In this document: positions 24,205 through 31,388 of the stretch, piece by piece
Position numbering within the stretch: the first letter of the stretch is position 1
How the letters are laid out: every line of letters starts with the position of its first letter
Source of the DNA: Campylobacterota bacterium
GTDB taxonomy: Bacteria > Campylobacterota > Campylobacteria > Campylobacterales > Sulfurospirillaceae
Direction of reading: 5' to 3'
DNA length: 31,482 nt
Assembly: GCA_009930355.1 (NCBI GenBank)
Contig: RZYK01000005.1
Span: 1-31,482 of the forward strand
Translations under genes and position numbers: made by a program
The notes under the pieces: generated by a model
Database searches by the model: none
Told to the model about the DNA's origin: nothing
Seen by the model: only the letters and a program-made list of their open reading frames with translations

Positions 24205-24477
24205 TTAGGCAACTTTAATCTCAATTTTTTTGTCGAAGGCGTTGGCCACTTTTTGTAAAAAATCGATACCGACATTTACCGAGCCATTTTCAATGCGGCT
24301 AATAACCGTTTGAGTAGTTCCTAATCGTTTGGCAAGTTCAGCTTGTGTGAGTTTGTATTGTATGCGAAGTCCTACCAAAATATCAATAACTTTAAAGCGT
24401 AAATCTTTTTTATCATAAGCCTCTTTAAAAGAATCGTCTTTAAGAGATTCGGTTAAATGTTTTTGAAAATCATCCAT
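24205..24477 (-). CDS. XRE-family antitoxin (HigA-like)
   Basis: This 90-residue protein has a helix-turn-helix of the XRE type over about residues 30-80 (YKLTQAELAKRLGTTQTVIS, then RIENGSVNVGIDFLQKVANA). Such HigA proteins bind the cognate HigB toxin and repress the shared promoter. It lies downstream of the toxin gene, the HigBA order. AAGGAGATAACCC precedes the ATG. The reconstructed toxin frame would end 8 bases into this gene, which shows the original translational coupling. The antitoxin is intact although the toxin is frameshifted. Confidence 0.85.
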   Translation of the reverse strand: MDDFQKHLTESLKDDSFKEAYDKKDLRFKVIDILVGLRIQYKLTQAELAKRLGTTQTVISRIENGSVNVGIDFLQKVANAFDKKIEIKVA

Positions 24478-24815
24478 GGGTTATCTCCTTCATCCGTTTT
24501 AGAGCAATTTCAAGCTCTTTCCGGGGTGTTGTTTGTGTTTTCTTTTGAAAGCCATGTAACATGACAAACGTTTTGTTGGTATGTATGGGCAAAGTAAAGT
24601 ACCCGATAGATTCCTGAACGATCTTTGGCTCTTACTTCATATATTTTGTTTTCTAATGGTCGAATAAAAGGCAACCCTAAATTGGTACCATATTTTTTAA
24701 GCATACCAAAGACTCTAAAAATCTCGGCTTTCGGCTCATTCTCTAAGCTATCGAGCCACTCTTTGACAGGCGAGCGTTCATTATGATTATAGTAATAGTT
24801 AATTACCCATTCCAT
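24470..24815 (-). pseudogene. HigB/RelE-type toxin (Gp49-like), frameshifted by a 4-nt duplication
   Basis: The frame from 24815 reads MEWVINYYYNHNERSPVKEW and continues as a typical Gp49/HigB protein to RSGIYRVLYFAHT. It then runs into an atypical end and stops at 24510 (101 residues). On the coding strand CATACATACC (plus-strand TATGTATG, 24580-24587) holds a tandem CATA. Removing one CATA restores the family C-terminus, including FVMLHGFQKKTQTTPRKELE and an end KRMKEITHG, stopping at 24470 and overlapping the antitoxin start by 8 bases. The repaired protein would be 113 residues. The lost strand contributes to the toxin active site in this fold, so the toxin is probably inactive. An in-frame start further upstream (24854) lies beyond the promoter and is rejected. 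Confidence 0.85.
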
Positions 24816-24821
24816 CTTTAA

Positions 24822-24850
24822 ATTATATCTTATTAGATATATGTTGTCAA
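24822..24850 (-). promoter_or_regulatory. Consensus sigma-70 promoter with operator palindrome for higBA
   Basis: On the minus strand TTGACA (24845-24850) and TATAAT (24822-24827) are both perfect and spaced by 17 bases. An inverted repeat ATATCT-N4-AGATAT (24825-24840) overlaps the spacer and the -10 box, a natural HigA operator. The expected transcript start is about 24815, the toxin ATG itself, so the message may be leaderless. Confidence 0.8.
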
Positions 24851-24905
24851 ACACGGAGGTAAGCTCATGAATGAATGTTTCAATTCGAGCAAACGATCCA
24901 AAGAC

Positions 24906-24944
24906 TGTCAGGTGAAGTGTTAAAATAGACAGATATTTTTTAAA
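24906..24944 (+). repeat. Diverged direct repeat, copy 1
   Basis: This stretch matches 31282-31320 at 32 of 39 aligned positions by eye, with no gaps. Both copies end in the shared TTTTTTAAA. Read in the same frame they give ...GEVLK(stop)TDIF and ...DEVLKCADVF(stop), so they may be remains of the same gene's 3' end. The two copies bracket the efflux operon. Confidence 0.6.
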
Positions 24945-25006
24945 GTAATCCCCGATATAGGTATTTAGATGAATTCTTTATACTTAGAATTATCCTACAC
25001 CTGACA
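24906..25006. repeat. 101-bp segment bounded by 9-bp inverted repeats
   Basis: TGTCAGGTG at the left end and CACCTGACA at the right end are perfect complements. The interior is AT-rich and non-coding. It could be a MITE-like remnant, but no target-site duplication is visible at the borders, so confidence is low. Confidence 0.3.
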
Positions 25007-25035
25007 CTTAACAAACAGACTAAGAACTTCTTTAA

Positions 25036-25254
25036 CTAATTTTTAAACGCCTCTACTGCCTCTTTGGACTCTTTGGCTAAAACCTAAGAGTCCATGCCTT
25101 TTACATAAAATTGATACTTGAGTTTAAAGGAAAATATTAGAAAACGATACACATTACTACTTGCTTCTTGCTTACTAAGATCATTCCAAAGAATAGTAGC
25201 ACACGCTTCTAGAGAAAAGACAGAATAACGTATCATTGCAACTCGATCACTCAT
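25036..25254 (-). pseudogene. Small broken reading frame of unknown function
   Basis: On the minus strand a frame from ATG at 25254 (MSDRVAMIRYSVFSLEAC) runs 56 codons to a TAG at 25084-25086. It then continues in the same frame for 15 codons with natural-looking sequence (VLAKESKEAVEAFKN) to a TAG at 25036. This suggests a small gene broken by one nonsense mutation. I recognise no family, and a chance open frame cannot be excluded. Confidence 0.3.
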
Positions 25255-25356
25255 TCATCGTATTTGTCATTTGGAAACACAATGCCCTAAAAATAGGCAT
25301 TACTCATAAACATATAGAGACTCTTTAACAAAAATTATCGTAACGCATTTTCTTCA

Positions 25357-25408
25357 TTGACAAGAAAAAAATATAGTGCTACTATTTTGATAGTAATTAA
25401 TTACTATC
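25357..25408 (+). promoter_or_regulatory. Promoter and 20-bp palindromic operator of the TetR/efflux operon
   Basis: TTGACA (25357-25362) and TACTAT (25380-25385) are 17 bases apart. Immediately downstream lies a perfect 20-bp palindrome, GATAGTAATTAATTACTATC (25389-25408), covering the expected transcript start. It is an ideal site for autorepression by the TetR-family protein encoded next. Confidence 0.82.
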
Positions 25409-25424
25409 TTTTATAGGAGTGATG

Positions 25425-26036
25425 ATGTCCTCAAAAACGAAATACCTACCTGCCGATGAACGTCGCGCCATTATTGTGGAGTCTGTTATTACCTTGGCAG
25501 GATTGAAAAATCCGAGTGAAATCACAACCGCGGCTATCGCACAGCATATGCATCTAACACAAGGCGCACTTTTTCGCCATTTTTCAAATAAAGAATCGAT
25601 TTGGCAAGCGGTTATGGAGTGGGTAACTGAGCAGCTACTTTATCGCATTGATAAAGCTTCCAAAGATCGTAAATCCGCGCTAGAAACTTTAGAGGCTATG
25701 TTTATCACGCATATTGAATTTGCGATTGAATATCCTGGAGCTCCTAGAATCTTATTTGGTGAGTTGCAACGTTCCGAACAAACGCCAACAAAACTGGCAG
25801 TTCATCAGTTAATTCAAAATTATAGCGAGCGGTTATGGCGTTTGATGGAGAGAGGAAAAGCTAACCAAGAATTTGCACCAACGCTAGATTCCCAAGCTGC
25901 GTGTATGCTTTTCATCGGAACCATTCAAGGATTGGTCATCCAATCGTTGCTTGCGGGAGATGTAAGTCGTATGCGTACCGATGCTTTAAGAGTCTTTGCT
26001 ATCTACACACAAGGCATTATAAGGAGTCAAAAATGA
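25425..26036 (+). CDS. TetR-family repressor of the efflux operon
   Basis: The N-terminal ~60 residues form a TetR helix-turn-helix (SEITTAAIAQHMHLTQGALF, then RHFSNKESIWQAVMEW). The C-terminal ~140 residues form the helical ligand-binding and dimer domain. It should bind the perfect palindrome in its own promoter and release it when an efflux substrate binds. Three adjacent starts exist (25419 GTG, 25422 ATG, 25425 ATG); AGGAG at 25415-25419 favours 25425. The stop overlaps the adaptor gene's ATG (ATGA), so the repressor is the first gene of the operon it controls. Confidence 0.87.
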   Translation: MSSKTKYLPADERRAIIVESVITLAGLKNPSEITTAAIAQHMHLTQGALFRHFSNKESIWQAVMEWVTEQLLYRIDKASKDRKSALETLEAMFITHIEFAIEYPGAPRILFGELQRSEQTPTKLAVHQLIQNYSERLWRLMERGKANQEFAPTLDSQAACMLFIGTIQGLVIQSLLAGDVSRMRTDALRVFAIYTQGIIRSQK

Positions 26037-27184
26037 ATCCTACCTCTGTAAAAGGACGTACCCTTACACTCCTAGCTGTGATTATCTCCCTACTGGTTCT
26101 TTTTATCTATGTTGCATTACGTTCAGGGCCACTCGCACCCGTAGCTGTAACCCTCACGACGATAGAATCCAAACCGCTTACACCCTCAATTTTTGGTATA
26201 GGAACAGTCGCATCTCGGTATACCTATAAACTTGGACCTATTCTTACAGGGCGTGTTCTTCGCATTCATGTCAATGTAGGGGATCACGTAAAAGCGGGCA
26301 GTGTCTTGGCGGAGATGGATCCTGTTGATCTTGACGCGCGCATTCTCTCCCAACAAGCAACACTTAAACGTGCTGATGTAACACTCAAAGAAGCCAAAAT
26401 TCGACAAACATACGCACACACACAAATGCAACGATACGAAGCATTGTTCGATGTTCATTCAACCAGTGAAGAGATTGTGACAACAAAACGCCAAGATTTC
26501 CTAATTGCCGACACCTCTTTAGCTGCCGCACACGAAGATGTAGCACGCGCACATACCGATTTAGACGCTCTTTTGGCGCAACGTAACAGTTTACGTCTTA
26601 TTGCTCCTGTTGATGGAATTGTAACGCTAAGAGACATTGATCCTGGGACAACAGTTGTTGCGGGACAATCCGTCGTGGAGATGATAGACCCTAAAAGTAT
26701 CTGGATCAATGTACGGTTTGATCAAATTGCGACACAAGGCTTAACGCAAGGGCTTTTGGCACAAATCGTTTTACGATCCCAAAAAGATCACCTCTTTCAA
26801 GGTCATGTCGTACGACTTGAACCCAAAGCCGATTCTGTGACGGAAGAACTCTTGGCTAAAATTACGTTCGATGCATTGCCCAAGCCCTTACCGCCATTAG
26901 GAGAGCTAGCAGAAGTTACGGTGGATTTACCTCCTTTATCCGCAAGAGCGATCATCCCCAATGCCGCTGTTCGAAAAAATGGACAAACGGTTGGTGTTTG
27001 GGAAATTATAAACGAAAATCTTCATTTCACGTCGATAAAACTTGGGAGTTCAGACCTAAATGGCTCTGTGCAAGTGCTGGAAGGGCTCAAAGAGGGCTCT
27101 CGTATCGTTGTGTACAGTGAAAAAGCCTTAAGCTCTAAAAGTCGTATTCGTATTGTTGATAAAATTGCGGGAACATTTCAATGA
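26033..27184 (+). CDS. Periplasmic adaptor (HlyD/MacA-type) of an ABC efflux pump
   Basis: This 383-residue protein has an N-terminal membrane anchor (LTLLAVIISLLVLFIYVAL). The two lipoyl halves (GRVLRIHVNVGDHVKAGSVL and LIAPVDGIVTLRDIDPGTTV) lie on either side of a coiled-coil hairpin (about 95-185), and a beta-barrel plus membrane-proximal domain follows. It bridges the inner-membrane ABC permease and the outer-membrane factor encoded downstream. AAGGAG precedes the ATG at 26033; a longer frame from 25901 overlaps the TetR gene and is rejected. The downstream permease start overlaps its stop (ATGA). Confidence 0.88.
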   Translation: MNPTSVKGRTLTLLAVIISLLVLFIYVALRSGPLAPVAVTLTTIESKPLTPSIFGIGTVASRYTYKLGPILTGRVLRIHVNVGDHVKAGSVLAEMDPVDLDARILSQQATLKRADVTLKEAKIRQTYAHTQMQRYEALFDVHSTSEEIVTTKRQDFLIADTSLAAAHEDVARAHTDLDALLAQRNSLRLIAPVDGIVTLRDIDPGTTVVAGQSVVEMIDPKSIWINVRFDQIATQGLTQGLLAQIVLRSQKDHLFQGHVVRLEPKADSVTEELLAKITFDALPKPLPPLGELAEVTVDLPPLSARAIIPNAAVRKNGQTVGVWEIINENLHFTSIKLGSSDLNGSVQVLEGLKEGSRIVVYSEKALSSKSRIRIVDKIAGTFQ

Positions 27185-28386
27185 TTAGTTTAGCCGGAAG
27201 AGACATTCTTCATACGTGGGGAAAATTTGTATTTACCGGCGTAGGATTAGGATTGCTCATCGGCGTCACACTCGTTATGGCGGGGGTTTATAGAGGAATG
27301 GTTGATGATGCGAAAGTTCTGCTGGATAACAGTGGCGCGGATCTATGGGTGGTGCAAAAAGATACCTTAGGACCTTACGCCGAATCATCGAGCATCAACG
27401 ACGATCTGTATCGAAGTATTCTTTCCCTTCCGGGTGTTCATCATGCTGCCAATATTACCTACTTAACAATGCAAGTGCACAAGGACGAACAAGATGTGCG
27501 TACCATGGTTGTGGGCGTCACACCAGGAAACTTGGGTGTAACGCCTGGTTGGCCAACGTACCTTGTCGCAGGGCGTCAATTGACACGTGGCCATTATGAG
27601 GCGGTAGCAGACATCGCTACTGGTTTTAAACTAGGAGATGTTTTAAAAATTCGACGCAATCATTACACAGTTGTAGGATTAACCAAGCGTATGGTCTCAT
27701 CCAGCGGTGATCCTATGGTTTTTATTCCTCTTAAAGACGCGCAAGAGGCTCAATTTTTAAAAGACAACGACGCAATTTGGCAAGGGCGTTATCGTACAGA
27801 AGCCAACCCCGCATTCAATCGTCCCAATGTACCCGATCTTCTAGACGCAGTCATTGCATCGCAAAGTACGAATTCATACGTCAATGCTGTTCTTGTAACC
27901 CTAAAAGAAGGCTACAGTGCTGCTGATGTTGCCCAATCGATTCAGCGTTGGAAACGGTTAACCGTCTATACAAGAGCACAAATGGAAGGAATTTTAGTCG
28001 GTAAGCTAATCGCTACTTCTGCAAAACAAATCGGTATGTTTTTAGTCATTCTTGCCATAGTGAGTGCCGCCATTGTGGCATTTATTATTTACACGCTTAC
28101 GATGGATAAAATTCGAGAAATTGCCGTTTTAAAGCTTATCGGAACGCGCAATCGCACCATTGCTTCGATGATTATGCAACAAGCCGTTGCCTTGGGCGTT
28201 ATAGGATTTGTCGTTGGAAAAATTACAGCAACCTTTTCCGCTCCTTTTTTCCCAAAATACGTTTTACTCGTTCCTCAAGACACCATTGTAGGCTTTATAT
28301 GTGTCATTTTGATTTGTATCATCGCCAGTCTTGTGGCGATTCGTATGGCAATCAAAGTGGATCCCGCTGAAGCGATTGGAGGTTAA
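27181..28386 (+). CDS. ABC transporter permease (FtsX/MacB/DevC type)
   Basis: This 401-residue protein has a first membrane helix at about residues 15-38 (FVFTGVGLGLLIGVTLVMAG), a large periplasmic domain, then three membrane helices near 282-305, 330-350 and 362-385. It lacks the fused ATPase of MacB; the ATPase is a separate downstream gene, as in DevBCA-type systems. The conserved cytoplasmic loop MDKIREIAVLKLIGTRNRTI is typical of FtsX-like permeases. It should couple ATP use in the cytoplasm to extrusion through the periplasmic adaptor and outer-membrane factor. Confidence 0.87.
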   Translation: MISLAGRDILHTWGKFVFTGVGLGLLIGVTLVMAGVYRGMVDDAKVLLDNSGADLWVVQKDTLGPYAESSSINDDLYRSILSLPGVHHAANITYLTMQVHKDEQDVRTMVVGVTPGNLGVTPGWPTYLVAGRQLTRGHYEAVADIATGFKLGDVLKIRRNHYTVVGLTKRMVSSSGDPMVFIPLKDAQEAQFLKDNDAIWQGRYRTEANPAFNRPNVPDLLDAVIASQSTNSYVNAVLVTLKEGYSAADVAQSIQRWKRLTVYTRAQMEGILVGKLIATSAKQIGMFLVILAIVSAAIVAFIIYTLTMDKIREIAVLKLIGTRNRTIASMIMQQAVALGVIGFVVGKITATFSAPFFPKYVLLVPQDTIVGFICVILICIIASLVAIRMAIKVDPAEAIGG

Positions 28387-28387
28387 T

Positions 28388-29098
28388 ATGCAGGGCAAAG
28401 GAATACGTATCGAAAATCTTAAAAAACGTTACGGTACAGGAAACACCGCGGTAGACGCCTTAAAAGAGGTTAATATGGAAGTGGCTCCTGGTGAAGTCGT
28501 TGGATTGATTGGACCATCGGGATCTGGGAAAAGCACATTGCTCAAATGCTTAGGCGCTGTGATTGATCCAACAGAAGGACGGATGATTTTAGGGGATGAC
28601 GTCATTTATGATAACGGTTGGAATGTACGAGATTTACGAGCATTAAGACGTGATAAAATTGGATTTGTCTTTCAAGCTCCCTATTTGATCCCTTTTTTAG
28701 ACGTGATCGACAATGTAGCACTACTCCCCATGTTGGCTGGCGTTTCCAATGAAGAAGCGAGAAAAAAAGCGATGGTACTCCTAGAGGCACTTGACGTGCA
28801 TCATCGAGCATTTGCGATGCCTTCACAACTCTCAGGAGGCGAACAGCAACGTGTAGCCATTGCCCGTGGACTTGTCAATCGACCACCAGTTATCTTAGCA
28901 GACGAACCAACCGCTCCGCTTGATTCCGAGCGTGCGATGGCGGTTATTCGCATTTTAAACGAGATGGCTAACAAATACGAGACGGCTATTATCGTCGTGA
29001 CACACGATGAAAAAATTATTCCAACGTTCAAGCGTATTTACCGCATTCGTGACGGTATAACGCAAGAAGAAGTGGGAGAAGGACGCAATTTTGTCTGA
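28388..29098 (+). CDS. ABC transporter ATPase (LolD/MacB/DevA type)
   Basis: This 236-residue ATPase has Walker A GPSGSGKST, Q-loop VFQAPYLIPFLDV, signature LSGGEQQRVAIARG, Walker B VILADEPTAPLDSE and switch His in VVTHDE. The usual DEPTANLD/GALD position reads DEPTAPLD, a small variation. It begins 1 base after the permease stop, with GGAGG at the permease end as its ribosome site. The frame from 28331 overlaps the permease and is not used. It energises the tripartite pump. Confidence 0.9.
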   Translation: MQGKGIRIENLKKRYGTGNTAVDALKEVNMEVAPGEVVGLIGPSGSGKSTLLKCLGAVIDPTEGRMILGDDVIYDNGWNVRDLRALRRDKIGFVFQAPYLIPFLDVIDNVALLPMLAGVSNEEARKKAMVLLEALDVHHRAFAMPSQLSGGEQQRVAIARGLVNRPPVILADEPTAPLDSERAMAVIRILNEMANKYETAIIVVTHDEKIIPTFKRIYRIRDGITQEEVGEGRNFV

Positions 29099-29117
29099 TT
29101 TTTTAGAAGGAACAACA

Positions 29118-30599
29118 ATGATGAATGGTTCAGATTTTTTAAGCAGCAAAGTCTCCTGTAAACACAAAATGCGATTGGTATTGTCTGCATTTTGGGTGTT
29201 TGCTTTCAGTGGTTGCGCCGTTGGACCCGATTTTAAATCACCCGAAGCTCCTCAAACGACGCAATACACCCAAACATCATTACCCTCAGAAACAGCTTCA
29301 TCCAACATTCCTTTGGGAGAAGCGCAACGCTTTGTTGATGGAGATTTCGTTCAAGAGTCTTGGTGGCATTTTTTTGGCTCAGATGCGTTAAATCAGCTCA
29401 TTGAAGAGGCATTGAAATCCAGCCCAACCTTAGCAAGTGCGAGCGCCAATGTAAGGCAAGCACAAGAGCTTTTAGCCGCCTATGCAGGTTCAAGCGACTA
29501 TCCACAAGCTGAGTTGTTACTAGGCGCTCAACGCCAAAAAACAAGCCCAAGCACACAAGGCTTAAGCGGTGAATCTCGCCAGTATACTCTTTACACAACA
29601 GGAGCAAATGTTCATTATAATTTAGACTTTTTCGGAGGCAATAAGCGAGCTTTGGAATCATTGGCGGCGCGTGTGGATTACCGTCGTTTCGAATACGAAG
29701 CAACCCGTTTAAATCTAATAGCAAATATCACCACGGCGGCCATTACGCGTGCGCGTCTTTTTGAGCAAGAAGAAGCCTTAAATGCAACGGTGCTTCTTCA
29801 AGAAAAACAACTCGAGATTACCCGTGATCGCATACGCTTTGGACAAGCTTCTCAAGATGATATGTTAAGTTTGCAAGCTCAAGTTGAGCAGGCACGCTCC
29901 GAAGCAATTATGCTACGTAAACAAAGAGGTGAGATTGAGCACCTTTTGGCTATGTTATCTGGGCATACCTCAAGTGAAGTGCAAATCCATGCTTTCAGGT
30001 TGAGCGATTTTACATTGCCTACGGATTTGCCTTTGGTGGTTCCTTCACAATTGGTGAGGCAAAGACCCGATATTCAAGCTTCAGAGGCATTGTTACATGT
30101 TGCCAATGCGGATTATGGGGTAGCGATTTCAAAACTTTATCCCCAAATCAATCTCAGCGCTAATCTTAGCGCGCAGGCTTTAAGTAGTGGAACATTGTTC
30201 AGTGGTAGTTCTACCGTATGGAACGTCATAGGACAGATAACCCAACCTTTATTTAATCCAGGATTGCCTGCCGAAAAAAGAGCGGCATTGGCAGTGTTTG
30301 ATGCGGCGGCGGCTAATTATAAAAATGTCGTAGTGGAAGCTTTTAGAAACGTTGCGGACACCTTAAATGCGATAGAAAACGATGCCAAAAATCTTCGCGC
30401 CTTAACCATCGCAAATAATGCGACACAAACCTCTTTAAAATCCATCAAACGCCAATACCATCTAGGCTCAGCCAGCTACCTACAACTCTTGGTTGCAGAA
30501 CAACAAGCACGTCAAATTGAAATTGGTACAATTGCCGCACAAGCCCAACGCCTTATGGACAGTGTGCTGTTATACCAAGCCACAGGAGGAGGATTTTAG
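29118..30599 (+). CDS. Outer-membrane efflux lipoprotein (NodT/OprM-type, TolC family)
   Basis: The signal sequence ends in a lipobox, FSG-C33, followed by AVGPDFKSPEAP, the hallmark of NodT-type outer-membrane factors. Two repeated TolC-type halves follow, with typical motifs WWHFFGSDALNQLIEEAL, LDFFGGNKRALES and LVRQRPDIQASEALL. It forms the exit duct of the pump encoded upstream. The start is taken at 29118 after GAAGGA; ATGs at 29121 and 29169 are possible, the last giving a more normal 16-residue signal. The TTG at 29091 is unlikely. It overlaps nothing if started at 29118. Confidence 0.87.
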   Translation: MMNGSDFLSSKVSCKHKMRLVLSAFWVFAFSGCAVGPDFKSPEAPQTTQYTQTSLPSETASSNIPLGEAQRFVDGDFVQESWWHFFGSDALNQLIEEALKSSPTLASASANVRQAQELLAAYAGSSDYPQAELLLGAQRQKTSPSTQGLSGESRQYTLYTTGANVHYNLDFFGGNKRALESLAARVDYRRFEYEATRLNLIANITTAAITRARLFEQEEALNATVLLQEKQLEITRDRIRFGQASQDDMLSLQAQVEQARSEAIMLRKQRGEIEHLLAMLSGHTSSEVQIHAFRLSDFTLPTDLPLVVPSQLVRQRPDIQASEALLHVANADYGVAISKLYPQINLSANLSAQALSSGTLFSGSSTVWNVIGQITQPLFNPGLPAEKRAALAVFDAAAANYKNVVVEAFRNVADTLNAIENDAKNLRALTIANNATQTSLKSIKRQYHLGSASYLQLLVAEQQARQIEIGTIAAQAQRLMDSVLLYQATGGGF

Positions 30600-31017
30600 C
30601 CAGAATACTCCACTTTATTTATGTGGTGAAGTATCAACTATTGATACATGCAATGCCCATAGAGTCTTTTCTTCGATTGGTAAAGCCTTACAAAAACGAT
30701 TTAAAAACTATGCTATAGAAAAGAGAGGAGATGTGTTGAAATCTAAAAACATAGTACTTGGATGGGGAACTTTTGTAAGCAACTTATTGCACGTTTAAGT
30801 AGAGAAGATAAGCCTTCAAGTCTCAAACTTTGTTACACACACAAACTAAAACCTTTTTCTTGCTTCATCAAGAAGAAGATGAAAAGCCAAACGGCCTAAT
30901 GAAAAACTTACCAACTTAAAGGATAAATAGGGGATGGAGAAAAGGTGTCAATAAATTTAAAAACTCTCAAAACTCCCTATAATTTGGATAATTTGCTAAC
31001 AATTTTCTAGTTTTATT
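30600..31017. other. Stretch without a convincing gene
   Basis: After the outer-membrane factor no intact gene is seen. A plus-strand frame ending at 30798 gives natural-looking sequence (HRVFSSIGKALQKRFKNYA) but has no start or ribosome site, and may be debris. A perfect 7-bp inverted repeat GTATCAA-CTA-TTGATAC lies at 30631-30647 without a T-run. Confidence 0.4.
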
Positions 31018-31213
31018 TCAATAACGCTCCCATAAAAGTGTTATAAGATCATCTCTATTGGCGTATCTTGATACTAGATCCCACTGATATTTAGGCATCA
31101 AGTTTTTTTAGCCTCTTTTCCAATAGCATTTCAATGGTTTTAATAAAATCTAACAGATTAACAGATATATTGTTTCCAATATTATAAAGTCTATATGGAG
31201 CACTCGAACTGAA
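31018..31213 (-). pseudogene. C-terminal fragment of UDP-glucuronate 4-epimerase, frameshifted
   Basis: On the minus strand 31213-31091 encodes SSSAPYRLYNIGNNISVNLL and then DFIKTIEMLLEKRLKK, matching the SSAPYRVYNIGNNSPVEL region of NAD-dependent UDP-glucuronate epimerases that supply capsule or LPS sugars. The frame stops, and the adjacent frame (31098-31018) continues as MPKYQWDLVSRYANRDDLI, which follows the family's MPMQPGDV-TYAN-DDLI segment. The gene is therefore broken by a frameshift, and upstream sequence is missing beyond a stop at 31214-31216. It is a dead remnant, perhaps of a polysaccharide locus disrupted by insertion. Confidence 0.72.
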
Positions 31214-31281
31214 TTATTCGATTGTTACGTTTAAAAAATTGAAGACTCAATTACCTGCAAACGAAAGAGCAGAGCTGAAAG

Positions 31282-31320
31282 TGTCAGACGAAGTCTTAAA
31301 ATGCGCAGATGTTTTTTAAA
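31282..31320 (+). repeat. Diverged direct repeat, copy 2
   Basis: This is the partner of 24906-24944 (32 of 39 positions the same by eye). Here the frame is longer: ELNYSIVTFKKLKTQLPANE leads into ELKVSDEVLKCADVF and a TAA at 31318-31320. This copy may be nearer to the original gene end. Confidence 0.6.
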
Positions 31321-31388
31321 CTATACCCATCATTTAGACTTCCAACAAAGCTATACATGCCCAAAAGTATACCTCGCTTAACATACAT

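Larger units (their letters stand above)
24851..25356. other. Non-coding or decayed stretch between higBA and the efflux operon
   Basis: No intact gene is seen. The stretch holds a 39-base sequence repeated near 31.3 kb, an inverted repeat TGTCAGGTG (24906-24914) / CACCTGACA (24998-25006) and a minus-strand broken frame at 25036-25254. A short frame ATG 24866 to TAA 24922 has a good GGAGG site but only 18 codons. It looks like debris at an integration boundary. Confidence 0.5.

Noticed and set aside
24816..24854. Longer HigB toxin starting at 24854
   Set aside because: That start lies upstream of and within the consensus promoter; family members begin like the ATG at 24815.
24906..24926. TGTC followed by TAAAAT, as a tenth WYL-type promoter
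   Set aside because: The spacing is 11 instead of 12 bases, no GACA half is present, and no gene follows on that strand.
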